Below the pieces are notes generated by a model that was not told where the DNA came from, ran no database searches, and saw only the letters and a list, made by a program, of their open reading frames with translations. Made by a program: the position numbers and the translations under genes. Shown here piece after piece: positions 32,211 through 41,486 of a stretch of DNA of 64,000 nucleotides. Every line of letters begins with the position of its first letter. Positions within the stretch are counted from its first letter, which is position 1. Source of the DNA: Duganella sp. BJB480 (GTDB taxonomy: Bacteria; Pseudomonadota; Gammaproteobacteria; Burkholderiales; Burkholderiaceae_D); the NCBI GenBank assembly GCA_003416985.1, contig QVIN01000014.1, positions 59,508 to 123,507 of the forward strand. The letters run 5' to 3'.

Positions 32211-34019
32211 TTACTGCGCGGTGACGCGGGTTTGCTTCTGCTTCTCCGCGCCCACCCAGTCCTTGATGTGCGACTCCAGCACGTCCATCGGCAACGCGCC
32301 CGCGCCCAGCACCTGGTCGTGGAAGGTGCGGATGTCGAAGCCGCTGCCCAGCTCCTTGCGGGCGTAGTCGCGCAGCTCAAGGATCTTCAGCTGGCCGATC
32401 TTGTAGCCCAGCGCCTGGCCCGGCCACACGATGTAGCGGTCGGTCTCGCTCTGCACTTCCACCTCCTCGATGCCCGAGTGGTCGTGGAAGAAGTCCACCA
32501 CCTGCTGGCGGTTCCACTTCTTGTAGTGCAGGCCGGTGTCGACCACCAGGCGGATCGCGCGCAGCATCTCGTCCTGCAGGTGGCCGTAGTAGCTGTACGG
32601 GTCCTTGTAGAAGCCCAGCTCCTCGCCCAGCCGCTCCGAGTACAGCGCCCAGCCCTCGGCGTAGGCGGTGTAGTTGCCCTGCTGGCGGAACGTCGGCAAG
32701 CCTTCGATCTCCTGCGCGATGGTCAGCTGCATGTGGTGGCCCGGCACGCCTTCGTGCAGCGCCGTGGTCTCGATGTCGATGGTCGAGCGGTGGGCGAAGT
32801 CGCCGGTGTTGACCATCACGCGGCCGGCGCGCTTGCCGTCCGGCGAACCGGGCATGTAGGCCGCGGCGGACGCGCCCTTCTCGCGGAACTCCTCGACCGG
32901 TTTGATCTCCACCTTACCCTTCGGCAGCACGCCGAACTGCTGCGACAGCTGGGTGTACATCTGGTCCGTGTATTTCTGGTACAGGTCGATGATCTCCTGG
33001 CGCGATTTCGGATGCAGCTCCGGCTTGGCGGCCACCGCTTTGTTGAAGCTCTTCAGGTCCTGGTAGCCCAGCTTCTGCGCGGTCGCCAGCATCTGTCCTT
33101 CGATACGCTTGACCTCGGACAGGCCCAGTTGATGGATCTCCTCCGGCGACATGTCGGTGGTGGTCGAGGACTTGGCCTTGTAGGAGTAGTGCGCCGCGCC
33201 GTCCGGCAGCGACCACATGCCGACGTCGGTGCGGCCGTACGGCGCGTACCTGGTCTTGGTGTAGACCGCCAGCTTCTTGTAGGCCGGGATCACGTCCGTC
33301 CGCACCGCCGCCAGCACCTCCTTGCTCAGGCGCGCCTTGTCGGCGGCCGAGAACTCTTTCGGGAATTTTTTCAGCGGTTCGGCGAACGGCGAATCGGCCG
33401 GCTTCATGGCCGCCACGTCCTCGCACTGCTTGACGATTTTCGGGATCAGGAATTTCGGCGGCATCAGCTTGTCGTGCACGCCGTGCTCCATCTGCACGCG
33501 GGTCTCGTCGAACAGCTTGGGCAGCGCGTGCAGGCGGGCGATGTAGTCCTCGTAGTCCTTGACGGTCTCGAACGGCAGCGCCGACACCAGCTGCGGCGTG
33601 TCGATGTGGATGCCGGAGTTCTGCGCCAGCGGCATCTCCCATTCCTTGAAGCGGCCGCCTTCGACACTCTGGCGCAGCTGGCGCACCATCAGTTCGCGGT
33701 TCAGCTGTTCCTGCAGCGGGAAGCCGGTGGTGTCGATGGCCTCGAAGCGCTTGAGGAAGTCGGCGCTCATCTTGAGGTCGGCGTCGATGCCGGCCTGCGA
33801 GAAGTCCGACCATTTGTCGTTGTAGCGCTTGTCGCCCAGCAGCGACGCCCATTCCGGGCTGGAGCGCATCGTGTATTCCCACTGTTCCTTGATCAGGGAG
33901 TTCAGCGCCTCGCGGCGGCCGGCCAGGTCGGGTGCCGGGGTGTCGGCATGGGCCACGCCCAGGATCAGGGAGAACAACAGGGCGCTGGCGACGCCGATAC
34001 GGGTGGTTGCAGTTGTCAT
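32211..34019 (-). CDS. DUF885 family protein, secreted
   Basis: 602 residues from ATG 34019; signal peptide MTTATTRIGVASALLFSLILGVAHA. The upstream open extension to 34124 has no signal-like features. The family hallmark HEGVPGHHMQ (about 448) resembles a zinc-protease HExxH-type helix and is followed by a downstream Glu in GWALYSERLGEE, as in other DUF885 proteins, which are thought to be periplasmic metallopeptidases. The length is typical for the family. It is monocistronic, with the esterase gene upstream on the same strand 130 bp away. Confidence 0.85.
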   Translation of the reverse strand: MTTATTRIGVASALLFSLILGVAHADTPAPDLAGRREALNSLIKEQWEYTMRSSPEWASLLGDKRYNDKWSDFSQAGIDADLKMSADFLKRFEAIDTTGFPLQEQLNRELMVRQLRQSVEGGRFKEWEMPLAQNSGIHIDTPQLVSALPFETVKDYEDYIARLHALPKLFDETRVQMEHGVHDKLMPPKFLIPKIVKQCEDVAAMKPADSPFAEPLKKFPKEFSAADKARLSKEVLAAVRTDVIPAYKKLAVYTKTRYAPYGRTDVGMWSLPDGAAHYSYKAKSSTTTDMSPEEIHQLGLSEVKRIEGQMLATAQKLGYQDLKSFNKAVAAKPELHPKSRQEIIDLYQKYTDQMYTQLSQQFGVLPKGKVEIKPVEEFREKGASAAAYMPGSPDGKRAGRVMVNTGDFAHRSTIDIETTALHEGVPGHHMQLTIAQEIEGLPTFRQQGNYTAYAEGWALYSERLGEELGFYKDPYSYYGHLQDEMLRAIRLVVDTGLHYKKWNRQQVVDFFHDHSGIEEVEVQSETDRYIVWPGQALGYKIGQLKILELRDYARKELGSGFDIRTFHDQVLGAGALPMDVLESHIKDWVGAEKQKQTRVTAQ

Positions 34020-34148
34020 GTCTAGAGGCCTATCGGAAAAATGTTGAGCGTGCACTGTATGCCGCCCCGCCGCGCCAGGCGCGCGGATTGAGACGGAATG
34101 TGAAAACACGGTCATGGAATGCATTTTTCGCGGATCGGCAGGACAGGG

Positions 34149-35672
34149 CTATTCCCTGCGCAGCGGCCCGGTCTCGCCCAGGTCCGGCAGCGGATGGGCC
34201 TGGAGCTGCGCCGCGCCGCCGATGCGCAGGATGGACGCGGCGCCGCCATCGTAGGCCGGCCAGGCCGGCAAGCCCTTGCCGTTCGGACTGCCCGTGCGGG
34301 CGAAGGCGACCCAGGTGTCGGCCAGCCTGGCCGCCAGTTGCCGGTCCGCCGCGCTCCACGTCCGCTTATCGGTGTGGAGATTGTCGAACACGTAGGCGAT
34401 CTCCGCGCCATGGCCGGCGCCGCAGCCGTAGCCGCACGGCGTGGCCGGCTCGGCCGGCTGGTGGGCGAAGAAGTAGGCATACGACTTGGAGCGGCCGTGG
34501 CGCGCCTGCAGCCCCGCCCAATGCGTCATGCGCCATCCCCACCAGTCGTTGGTCAGCTGCACGATGGAGGCGTGGGCCTGGGCGTCCGTGGCGCCGGGAT
34601 AGGCGGCCAGCAGCGCGGCCGACGGCGGATGGCCCAACAGCTTGGCCACCAGTTCACGGTGGCCGGCCGCCGTGAAGTCGCCGGTGCCGAGGATTTCCGG
34701 CGCCAGGTCCTTGCCCTCCTCGGCGTTCCATCCGACCAGCAGCGGCACGTCGTTCTGGCGGTGGTTGCGGTAGATCGTGGTCAGGTCTTCGCGCAGCACG
34801 TGGCCGTCGACCAGCGTGCGCGGCGACCAGGGCAGCTTCCGCAGGGCGGCGGCGTCCATCGCGCGCAGGTCGGCCAGATGCGGCGCCAGGGCCGCGCCTT
34901 GCGCCTCGGCGGCCTTGCGGTCGAACTGGGCGTTTTCGGTGGGTTCGATGGGCATGGCGTCGTTGCCGCTTTCCGCGATGGCGCGCTGGAACAGGCCCTT
35001 GGCCAGCGGCGACGCCACCAGGATGGCGACCGACTCGCCGCCGGCGGATTCGCCCACGATGGTCACGCGGGCCGGGTCGCCGCCGAAGGCCGCGATGTTG
35101 TCGCGCACCCAGCGCAGCGCGGCGATCTGGTCCTGGATGCCCTGGTTGCCGGAGGCATGGTCCGGCGACTGCGCCGACAGCTCCGGGTGGGCCAGGAAGC
35201 CGAAGATGCCGAGCCGGTAGTTCAGCGTGACGACGATGGCGCCGCGCCGGGCCAGGTTGGCGCCGTCGTACAGCGGCTGCGCGGCCGTGCCGCCGTAGTA
35301 GCCGCCGCCGTGGATCCAGACGATGACCGGCAGCCTGGCCGCGTGCGCGGGCGCCCACAGGTTGAGGTAGAGGCAGTCTTCGCTTTTCGGATTGGTGACC
35401 CAGGGCGCGGATTGCGCGCACGCGGCGGAGAACTCGCGCGCCTGTCGCACGCCCGTCCACTGCGGCACCGGCTGCGGCGCCTGCCAGCGCAGGGCGCCCA
35501 CCGGCGGCGCGGCGTAGGGTATGCCGAGGTAGCTCCGCATGTCGCCGTCGCGCAGGCCGGCGATCGCGCCGCCCGTCACGCTTACCGGCGCGGTGGTGGC
35601 TTGGGTGGCATGGGCAGGCAGGGCCGCCGCACACACGGCGGCAAGGGCGATCGCACGAAAAGGCGTCATCAT
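34149..35672 (-). CDS. Type-B carboxylesterase, secreted
   Basis: 507 residues from ATG 35672, 4 nt after GGAG (the adjacent ATG at 35669 is equally possible). Signal peptide ends ALPAHA. Alpha/beta-hydrolase of the carboxylesterase/lipase type B family: QSEDCLYLNLW-like segment (SEDCLYLNLWAP), oxyanion HGGGYYGG, nucleophile elbow GESAGGESV with Ser about 210, acid in NAEEGKDL, and His in GHGAEIAYVF. It hydrolyses carboxylic esters in the periplasm or outside. The substrate is not predictable. Confidence 0.88.
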   Translation of the reverse strand: MMTPFRAIALAAVCAAALPAHATQATTAPVSVTGGAIAGLRDGDMRSYLGIPYAAPPVGALRWQAPQPVPQWTGVRQAREFSAACAQSAPWVTNPKSEDCLYLNLWAPAHAARLPVIVWIHGGGYYGGTAAQPLYDGANLARRGAIVVTLNYRLGIFGFLAHPELSAQSPDHASGNQGIQDQIAALRWVRDNIAAFGGDPARVTIVGESAGGESVAILVASPLAKGLFQRAIAESGNDAMPIEPTENAQFDRKAAEAQGAALAPHLADLRAMDAAALRKLPWSPRTLVDGHVLREDLTTIYRNHRQNDVPLLVGWNAEEGKDLAPEILGTGDFTAAGHRELVAKLLGHPPSAALLAAYPGATDAQAHASIVQLTNDWWGWRMTHWAGLQARHGRSKSYAYFFAHQPAEPATPCGYGCGAGHGAEIAYVFDNLHTDKRTWSAADRQLAARLADTWVAFARTGSPNGKGLPAWPAYDGGAASILRIGGAAQLQAHPLPDLGETGPLRRE

Positions 35673-35785
35673 CGTTCTCCAGGTTGCCGTGCCGCGCACG
35701 GGGGAGTGCGCAAGACTACCTGCTTTCCGCGCCGGCGCAGGTACGAATTTCCCCAACCGGGGTTTCGAAATTTAACAACGCCGGC

Positions 35786-36418
35786 CTAGGCGAGCAGTTC
35801 GTCCACTTGCCGGAACACGCGCGCCGGCCGCTCGGCGACCAGTGCCTCGATGTTGTTGAAGCCCCAGGCCACGGCGCCGAAGTCGATGCCGGCTTCGGCC
35901 GAGACCTTGGCGTCGCGGATCTCGTCGCCGATCATCAACGTGTGCTCGCGCGCCACGCCGGTGGCGGCCAGCACCTTGCGGATCTTGGGCAGCTTGCCGA
36001 ACAGCGAGGCGCCGCATTCGAAACGGCAAAACAGCGCGGCCAGCTCCGGTCCCAGCACGTTGACCACGTTGTCGCGCGAGTTGGAGCTGACCACGGCCAG
36101 CAGCACACCGCGCGCCTTCAACGCGCGCAGCACCTCGGCCATGCCGTCGAACAGGCGGATGTCGGCCACGCTGCGCCCCATCGCCGAGCGCATGAAGGTG
36201 GCGATGGCCGGCACCTTCCACAGCGGGATCTCGTGCAGCGCCATCATCTGGCGGGCGTCGAGCTGCCGCAGCGCGTGCTGGCGGTCGCGGTCCATGCGCC
36301 GGAAGCCGTACTTGTCGGCGGCCTGGTCGAACACGTCGACGAACACCGGCAGGGTGTCGGCCAGCGTGCCGTCGAAATCGAAGATGATCAGTTGGCGATT
36401 CAAACCTGCGCTACGCAA
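35786..36418 (-). CDS. HAD-family phosphatase (phosphoglycolate phosphatase-like)
   Basis: 210 residues. Motif I IIFDFDGTLADT near residue 11, motif II LAVVSSNS, motif III Lys region and motif IV MIGDEIRDAKVSAEAG are all present, so the enzyme should be active. The helical cap (residues 20-90) matches the phosphoglycolate-phosphatase subgroup. Start TTG at 36418 overlaps the end of the upstream gene by 8 nt; a TTG at 36403 is possible. A decayed paralogue lies at 29400-29575. Substrate unknown. Confidence 0.82.
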   Translation of the reverse strand: MRSAGLNRQLIIFDFDGTLADTLPVFVDVFDQAADKYGFRRMDRDRQHALRQLDARQMMALHEIPLWKVPAIATFMRSAMGRSVADIRLFDGMAEVLRALKARGVLLAVVSSNSRDNVVNVLGPELAALFCRFECGASLFGKLPKIRKVLAATGVAREHTLMIGDEIRDAKVSAEAGIDFGAVAWGFNNIEALVAERPARVFRQVDELLA

Positions 36419-37412
36419 TCTCGAGGTCCGAGAGGGGGAAGTCGCGATGGCCGGTGTGCAGTGGTTCGGCGCGGACTGGCGCGACCGGCGCGCCGGCGCC
36501 GCCGTCGCTCATGCGGCGCACCTTGTCCACCAGCGCCAGCGTGGCCGCCGGCGCATGCTCGCTTTCGAGGATGGCTTCCATGGTGCGCAACATGATCCAG
36601 GGATCGATGTCTTCGCGCCGTCCGGCCGCGTCCTCCGGCGCCACGGTCTTGACGCGGAAGTGGTATTGGCCCTGCTGCAGCTGGTGCTTGACCAGCGCGG
36701 TGATGTAGCCGGCGTCGGCGCGCGCGGCGCGCGGCTTGACCAGGTTGAAGGTCGGCAGCGCCTGGCGCGCTACGTCATGCAGCAAGGCGGCCTGCCAGAT
36801 ATCGTTGGGCAAGGTGGCGAAGACATGGCGCGGATCGTAGCGCTCGCGCATGCGCTCGAGCACATCGCGCGACAGCACCGCGCTGGCGCCGCTGACGAAG
36901 GTCAGGCCGTTGAAGGCTTCGGGCGCGTTGAGCCGGCCCAGCGGTCCGGCGTAACAGTTGGCGGCGTCGAGCTGATCTAGCACCGTGCACAGACCGCGGA
37001 AATCGATCACCGAGGTCACCGTGGTCTGGTACAGGAAGAACGGCCCTTCGCGGTTGCGCAGCACGTAGTCCTGCGCCAGCACCTGCCGGTAGATCCAGCG
37101 CGCGTTCTCGGATTGCGACCAGACCCCGCTGTTGCTGTAGCCGGCATCGCCCTGGAAGCCGTCGCCGATACCGACCAACAGGTCGCGGCCTTCGGAGACG
37201 ACCTCGCCGCGCCTGAGCTTGCTCGACCAGCGCGGGAAAATGATTTCGACGCCGGGGAAGTGCGTCGCGTAAAACTCCCACAGCGCGCGGGCGCGCCGGA
37301 ACACCGGCAGCTCGTCGCCATAGCCCATCATGACGACCAGGTCGGGACGTTGGGTTTGCTCGATGCGCGCCAGCAAGCGGGCCTGATCGCCCATGTCGGT
37401 TTTGATTTCCAT
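36411..37412 (-). CDS. Uncharacterised protein with a Fringe/GT31-like motif
   Basis: 333 residues from ATG 37412; no signal peptide. Early segment RPDLVVMMGYGDELPVFRRA, then LLVGIGDGFQGDAGYSNSGVW and a central FVSGASAVLSRDVLERM, which resembles the SGGAGYVLSRxAL motif of Fringe-type glycosyltransferases. A clear DxD is not obvious. It is followed by the HAD gene with an 8-nt overlap, so the two are translationally coupled and probably act in one pathway, perhaps sugar transfer and phosphate removal. The assignment rests on one motif. Confidence 0.45.
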   Translation of the reverse strand: MEIKTDMGDQARLLARIEQTQRPDLVVMMGYGDELPVFRRARALWEFYATHFPGVEIIFPRWSSKLRRGEVVSEGRDLLVGIGDGFQGDAGYSNSGVWSQSENARWIYRQVLAQDYVLRNREGPFFLYQTTVTSVIDFRGLCTVLDQLDAANCYAGPLGRLNAPEAFNGLTFVSGASAVLSRDVLERMRERYDPRHVFATLPNDIWQAALLHDVARQALPTFNLVKPRAARADAGYITALVKHQLQQGQYHFRVKTVAPEDAAGRREDIDPWIMLRTMEAILESEHAPAATLALVDKVRRMSDGGAGAPVAPVRAEPLHTGHRDFPLSDLEIA

Positions 37413-37439
37413 CGGCCGATTGTAATCAAATTCGCAGGC

Positions 37440-37550
37440 TTAAAACAGCATAAAGTCGTCGTTGTTATTTGGCAGCGACCTGAGCGTGCGGCTGAAAGGC
37501 CGGCACAGCAGGTAGAGCGCGAGGGGCACCAGGAACAGGATGGTTTTCAT
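37440..37550 (-). CDS. 36-residue hydrophobic peptide under TetR-type operator
   Basis: A short gene starting MKTILFLVPLALYLLCRPFS and ending NNNDDFMLF. GGAG lies 6 nt before the ATG. Residues 3-16 form one transmembrane or signal-like helix, followed by a basic stretch (RPFSRTLRS) and an Asn/Asp tail. A perfect palindrome matching the one upstream of the TetR gene sits at 37563-37582, directly ahead of the ribosome site. The product is probably a small inner-membrane protein; its function is unknown. Reality is supported by the ribosome site and the operator, not by similarity. Confidence 0.6.
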   Translation of the reverse strand: MKTILFLVPLALYLLCRPFSRTLRSLPNNNDDFMLF

Positions 37551-37562
37551 AGCGGGCTCCGT

Positions 37563-37582
37563 TTTCGCACATGTGTGCGAAA
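37563..37582. promoter_or_regulatory. Operator TTTCGCACA-TG-TGTGCGAAA upstream of the micropeptide gene
   Basis: Perfect 9-bp inverted arms with a 2-bp centre, 13 bp before the micropeptide start. It shares 17 of its 18 arm positions with the palindrome at 38248-38267, so both are likely bound by the TetR protein encoded between them. Confidence 0.75.
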
Positions 37583-37620
37583 TTAGTTTCAAGAAAACCG
37601 CAGACGGGCTGCGGCAGGGT

Positions 37621-38238
37621 TTATTCCATGTCGTTGAAGCTTTTGTAGGTCGAGATCAACCGGCTGAAGGCGCGCTGCATGTGGCGCCTGGCCTGTTCGT
37701 CGCGCAGGAAACGGGTGTCGTGGATCAGCCCCACGATCAGGCTGTAGATTTCGTAGACCAGCTGGCCGGCGTCGGTGTCGGGCCGCAGGTGACCCAGCTC
37801 CATCGCCTGCAGGATGGTCTTGCGCAGCGCGGCGCGCCAGGCCGCCACGCCCTGCTGCAGGCGGTCGCGCAGCGGGCCGTCCTGGTCGTCGAACTCGAAG
37901 GCGCCGGCGCTGTACAGGCAGGCGTTGCGCAGGCTCTCGTCGCAGGCGCGCTGCGACCAGGCGCCGACGATGGCCAGCAGCCGCGGCAGCCCCTTGGGCT
38001 GCTGCAGCGCCGGCAGGAACACCTGCTGCGCAAAGCGGCGGTCGTATTCGTCCAGCACGGCGGCCTGCAGCGTCTCCAGCGAGCCGACCCGCGAGAACAC
38101 CCCGCTCTTGCTGATGCCGGTGCGCTTGGCCAGCTCGCCCAGCGACAACTTGCCGATGCCCTCGGCCGCCGCCATGTCCAGCGCGGCGTCGATGATGGTG
38201 GCGAAGGTGGCTTCGCTTTTTGCGGTCAGGGTGTCCAT
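37621..38238 (-). CDS. TetR/AcrR-family transcriptional regulator
   Basis: 205 residues from ATG 38238; the open frame extends to 38307 but would then run over the operator. N-terminal helix-turn-helix: FATIIDAALDMAAAEGIGK, LSLGELAKRTGISKSGVFSR. The ligand domain has a Cys-containing helix NACLYSAGAFEFDD. It should act as a dimeric repressor that releases its palindromic sites on ligand binding. Sites of the same sequence lie 10 bp upstream of its own start and upstream of the 36-residue peptide gene, so autoregulation plus control of that peptide is the simplest reading. Inducer unknown. Confidence 0.88.
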   Translation of the reverse strand: MDTLTAKSEATFATIIDAALDMAAAEGIGKLSLGELAKRTGISKSGVFSRVGSLETLQAAVLDEYDRRFAQQVFLPALQQPKGLPRLLAIVGAWSQRACDESLRNACLYSAGAFEFDDQDGPLRDRLQQGVAAWRAALRKTILQAMELGHLRPDTDAGQLVYEIYSLIVGLIHDTRFLRDEQARRHMQRAFSRLISTYKSFNDME

Positions 38239-38247
38239 CGGCCGAAC

Positions 38248-38267
38248 TTTAGCACACCTGTGCGAAA
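38248..38267. promoter_or_regulatory. Operator TTTAGCACA-CC-TGTGCGAAA upstream of the TetR gene
   Basis: Near-perfect palindrome, one mismatch between arms (TTTAGCACA versus TTTCGCACA), same geometry as 37563-37582. It lies directly before the TetR start, as expected for autorepression. Confidence 0.75.
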
Positions 38268-38283
38268 TCGCAAACAAAAAAAT

Positions 38284-38320
38284 CCCCGTGTGCCATTGCA
38301 TGCGCACACGGGGCTTTTTT
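38284..38320. terminator. Bidirectional terminator between pckG and the TetR gene
   Basis: 9-bp arms CCCCGTGTG (38284-38292) and CACACGGGG (38305-38313). TTTTTT follows on the plus strand and a T-run follows on the minus strand. It ends pckG and insulates the TetR promoter. Confidence 0.85.
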
Positions 38321-38338
38321 CGGTCTCCTCCGGCCGGC

Positions 38339-40207
38339 TTATCGTGCCAGGCGCTTCTCCAACTCAGCCTTGACGGCGGTCAGTTCGGTCGGCAGATGGT
38401 AGGCCAGTTTGGCGAACAGTTCATCGTGCAGTTTCAATTCTTCGCGCCAGGCGTCCTTGTCGATCGAGGTGATCGTTTCGAACTCTTCCGGCGAGAACGG
38501 GATGCCGTCCCACTTCAGGTCGCCGAAGCGCGGGGTGGTGCCGAAGATGTTCTCGATGCCGCCGGCCTTGCCTTCGATGCGTTCCAGCATCCACTTCAGC
38601 ACGCGCATGTTGTCGCCGAAGCCAGGCCAGACGAAGTGGCCCTGCTCGTCGGTGCGGAACCAGTTGACGCAGTAGATCTTCGGCAGCGCGGCCGCGTTGA
38701 GCTTGCCCAGCTGCTCGCCCATGTTCAGCCAGTGCTGGAAGTAGTCGCTCATGTTGTAGCCCATGAACGGCAGCATCGCGAACGGATCGCGGCGCACCAC
38801 GCCCATCTGGCCGGCGGCGGCGGCGGTGGTTTCCGAACCCATGGTCGCAGCCATGTACACGCCTTCGACCCAGTTGCGCGCCTCGGTCACCAGCGGCACG
38901 GTGGTCGAGCGGCGGCCGCCGAAGATGAAGGCCGAGATCGGCACGCCGGCCGGATCGTCCCAGGCCGGATCGATCACCGGGTTCTGGGTGGCGGCCACGG
39001 TGAAGCGGGCGTTCGGGTGGGCGGCCTTGGTGCCGGAGGCCGGCGTCCAGTCCTTGCCCTGCCAGTCGATCAGGTGCGCAGGCGCTTCCTTGGTCAGGCC
39101 TTCCCACCAGATGTCGCCGTCGTCGGTCAGCGCGACGTTGGTGAAGATGGTGTCCGAACCCAGCGAGGCCATGCAGTTGGAGTTGGTGCGGGTGTTGGTG
39201 CCCGGCGCCACGCCGAAGTAGCCGGCTTCCGGGTTGATCGCGTACAGGCGGCCGTCGGCGCCGGGCTTGATCCAGGCGATGTCGTCGCCGATGGTGGTGA
39301 CTTTCCAGCCGTCGAAGGTCGCCGGCGGGATCAGCATGGCGAAGTTGGTCTTGCCGCAGGCCGATGGGAAGGCGGCCGCGACGTAGTGCTTCTTGCCTTC
39401 CGGCGATTCGACGCCGAGGATCAGCATGTGTTCCGCCAGCCAGCCTTTGCCGTCTACGGCGGCGGCCTGGTGGCCCATGTTGGAGGCGATGCGCAGCGCG
39501 AAGCACTTCTTGCCCAGCAGCGCGTTGCCGCCGTAGCCGGAACCGTAGGACCAGATCTCGCGGGTCTCGGGGAAGTGCACGATGTATTTGGTGGCGTTGC
39601 ACGGCCAGGCGACATCCTTCTGGCCGGCGGTCAGCGGCGCGCCGACGGTGTGCACGCACGGCACGAACTCGCCGTCGGTGCCCAACACGTCGTACACGGC
39701 CTTGCCCATGCGGGTCATGATCCGCATGTTGACCGCGACGTATGGCGAGTCCGACAGTTCGACGCCGATGTGGGCGATCGGCGAGCCCAGCGGGCCCATC
39801 GAGAACGGCACCACGTACATTGTGCGGCCGGCCATGCAGCCGTCGAACAGCGGGTTGAGCGTGGCGCGCATGTCGGCCGGGGCCATCCAGTTGTTGGTCG
39901 GGCCGGCTTCTTCCTTGCTGTTGGAGCAGATGAAGGTGCGGTCTTCCACGCGGGCGACGTCGGTCGGGTCGGAGCAGGCCAGGTAGGAGTTCGGACGCAG
40001 TTCCTGGTTCAGCTTTTTCATGGTGCCGGCGGCCACCATCTCGCCGCACAGGCGGTCGTACTCTTCCTGCGTGCCGTCGCACCAGTAGATGCGTGCCGGC
40101 TTGGTCAGGGCGGCGATCTCGGCCACCCAGTTGATCAACTTTTGCTGCTTGATGTAAGCTGGGACGTTGAGCAGTGCTGCAACGCCACCCATGACGGGTT
40201 GATTCAT
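38339..40207 (-). CDS. pckG: Phosphoenolpyruvate carboxykinase (GTP)
   Basis: 622 residues, the normal length for the GTP-dependent enzyme. The P-loop/kinase-1a segment [13 protein letters not shown] is diagnostic, and the active-site region [12 protein letters not shown]-like ([17 protein letters not shown]) with the reactive Cys environment is present. It converts oxaloacetate to phosphoenolpyruvate with GTP in the cytoplasm at the start of gluconeogenesis. GGAGG lies 4 nt before the ATG. The gene is monocistronic with a strong terminator. Confidence 0.97.
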   Translation of the reverse strand: MNQPVMGGVAALLNVPAYIKQQKLINWVAEIAALTKPARIYWCDGTQEEYDRLCGEMVAAGTMKKLNQELRPNSYLACSDPTDVARVEDRTFICSNSKEEAGPTNNWMAPADMRATLNPLFDGCMAGRTMYVVPFSMGPLGSPIAHIGVELSDSPYVAVNMRIMTRMGKAVYDVLGTDGEFVPCVHTVGAPLTAGQKDVAWPCNATKYIVHFPETREIWSYGSGYGGNALLGKKCFALRIASNMGHQAAAVDGKGWLAEHMLILGVESPEGKKHYVAAAFPSACGKTNFAMLIPPATFDGWKVTTIGDDIAWIKPGADGRLYAINPEAGYFGVAPGTNTRTNSNCMASLGSDTIFTNVALTDDGDIWWEGLTKEAPAHLIDWQGKDWTPASGTKAAHPNARFTVAATQNPVIDPAWDDPAGVPISAFIFGGRRSTTVPLVTEARNWVEGVYMAATMGSETTAAAAGQMGVVRRDPFAMLPFMGYNMSDYFQHWLNMGEQLGKLNAAALPKIYCVNWFRTDEQGHFVWPGFGDNMRVLKWMLERIEGKAGGIENIFGTTPRFGDLKWDGIPFSPEEFETITSIDKDAWREELKLHDELFAKLAYHLPTELTAVKAELEKRLAR

Positions 40208-40490
40208 ACTACCTCCAATGCTAATTAAAATTCTGCGGTGCGGCAGGATCGTCGTCAGCTTTTGGCTTGCGCTCAGGGGCCCATTCGAAATGGGTCGGCG
40301 GGGTCACGGCGGTCTTGCGCGGCCCGGATTCATGATCGACAGGCCTGTTTTTTGAGGCGATTGTACACCCGTCAATAGCCGTTCCAGTCAAAAATGTAGG
40401 AGAATTAGTTGAGTAAAGTAGTAAGCTATTCAGGTTCTCTTGCAAGCCGTTATTTCCCTACGAAATTCCCTATAAGATCGGTTATCTCCC
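40208..40490. other. Intergenic region upstream of pckG with a doubtful short ORF
   Basis: 283 bp between divergent genes. A minus-strand open frame at 40221-40445 could encode 74 residues ending [13 protein letters not shown], 13 bp before pckG. Its first half is low-complexity and has no ribosome site, and no later start codon is in frame. I consider it more likely to be the pckG leader than a gene. No clear promoter hexamers or riboswitch could be assigned. Confidence 0.4.
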
Positions 40491-41486
40491 ATGAAAATTG
40501 CGATTCTCGACGATTACCAGAATGCCACGGCCACGCTCGGATGCTTTGATTTATTGCGTGGACACGACGTTAAAGTGTTCAACAACTCGGCCCGCGGGCT
40601 GGGTCAGCTGGCCATCCGGCTGGCGCCGTTCGACGCGCTGGTGCTGATCCGCGAACGCACCGCCCTCAACCGCGCGCTGCTGGCCAAGCTGCCCAACCTC
40701 AAGCTCATTTCGCAGACCGGCAAGCTGGCCGGCCACGTCGACGTCGAGGCCGCCACCGAGCTGGGCATCGCGATCGCCGAGGGCGTCGGCTCGCCCACCG
40801 CGCCGGCCGAGCTGACCTGGGCGCTGATCATGGCGGCGGCGCGCAAGATCGTGCCCTACGCCGCCAATTTGAAGGACGGCTTGTGGCAGACCGCGTCCAT
40901 CAATCCGCAGTTGAACGGGCTGGGCGTGGTGCTCAAGGGCCGCACGCTGGGCATCTGGGGCTATGGCAAGATCGGCCAGATGGTGGCCGGCTACGGCCGC
41001 GCCTTCGGCATGAAGGTGGTGGTGTGGGGCAGCCAGTCCAGCCGCGACAAGGCGGTGGCCGACGGCTACGCGGCGGCGGCCTCGCGCGAGGCGCTGTTCG
41101 GGGAATCGGATGTGCTGAGCCTGCACCTGCGGCTGCATCCGGACACGCGCGGCATCGTCACCGCCGGGGACCTGGCGCGCATGAAGCCGACCGCGCTGTT
41201 CGTCAACACCAGCCGCGCCGAGCTGGTGCAGCCGGACGCGCTGGAGCAGGCGCTGCCGCAGGGCCGGCCCGGCTACGCGGCGCTGGACGTGTTCCCGTCC
41301 GAGCCGCTGGCGGCCGACAGCCCGCTGCTGCGCATGCCGACCGTGCTGGCCACGCCGCACCTGGGCTATGTGGAGCGGGACAGCTACGAGCTGTACTTCC
41401 ACCACGCGTTCAAGAACATCGTCGATTTCGCCGCCGGCGGCTGCGACAAGATCAACAACCCCGGCTACCTGGCCAACGCACGTTAA
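40491..41486 (+). CDS. D-2-hydroxyacid dehydrogenase family protein
   Basis: 331 residues. The NAD-binding motif GIWGYGKIGQMVAGYGRAFG is near residue 155. Catalytic Arg (VNTSRAELV), Glu (DVFPSEPL) and His (ATPHLGYVE) are in the expected order. This is a cytosolic oxidoreductase of the phosphoglycerate-dehydrogenase-like superfamily, acting on an unidentified 2-hydroxy acid. Its stop codon shares the TTAA at 41483-41486 with the convergent downstream gene, so the two genes overlap by 4 bp. Confidence 0.9.
   Translation: MKIAILDDYQNATATLGCFDLLRGHDVKVFNNSARGLGQLAIRLAPFDALVLIRERTALNRALLAKLPNLKLISQTGKLAGHVDVEAATELGIAIAEGVGSPTAPAELTWALIMAAARKIVPYAANLKDGLWQTASINPQLNGLGVVLKGRTLGIWGYGKIGQMVAGYGRAFGMKVVVWGSQSSRDKAVADGYAAAASREALFGESDVLSLHLRLHPDTRGIVTAGDLARMKPTALFVNTSRAELVQPDALEQALPQGRPGYAALDVFPSEPLAADSPLLRMPTVLATPHLGYVERDSYELYFHHAFKNIVDFAAGGCDKINNPGYLANAR

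Noticed and set aside
40221-40445. 74-residue minus-strand gene upstream of pckG
   Set aside because: No ribosome site, low-complexity first half and no alternative start; more likely the pckG leader.
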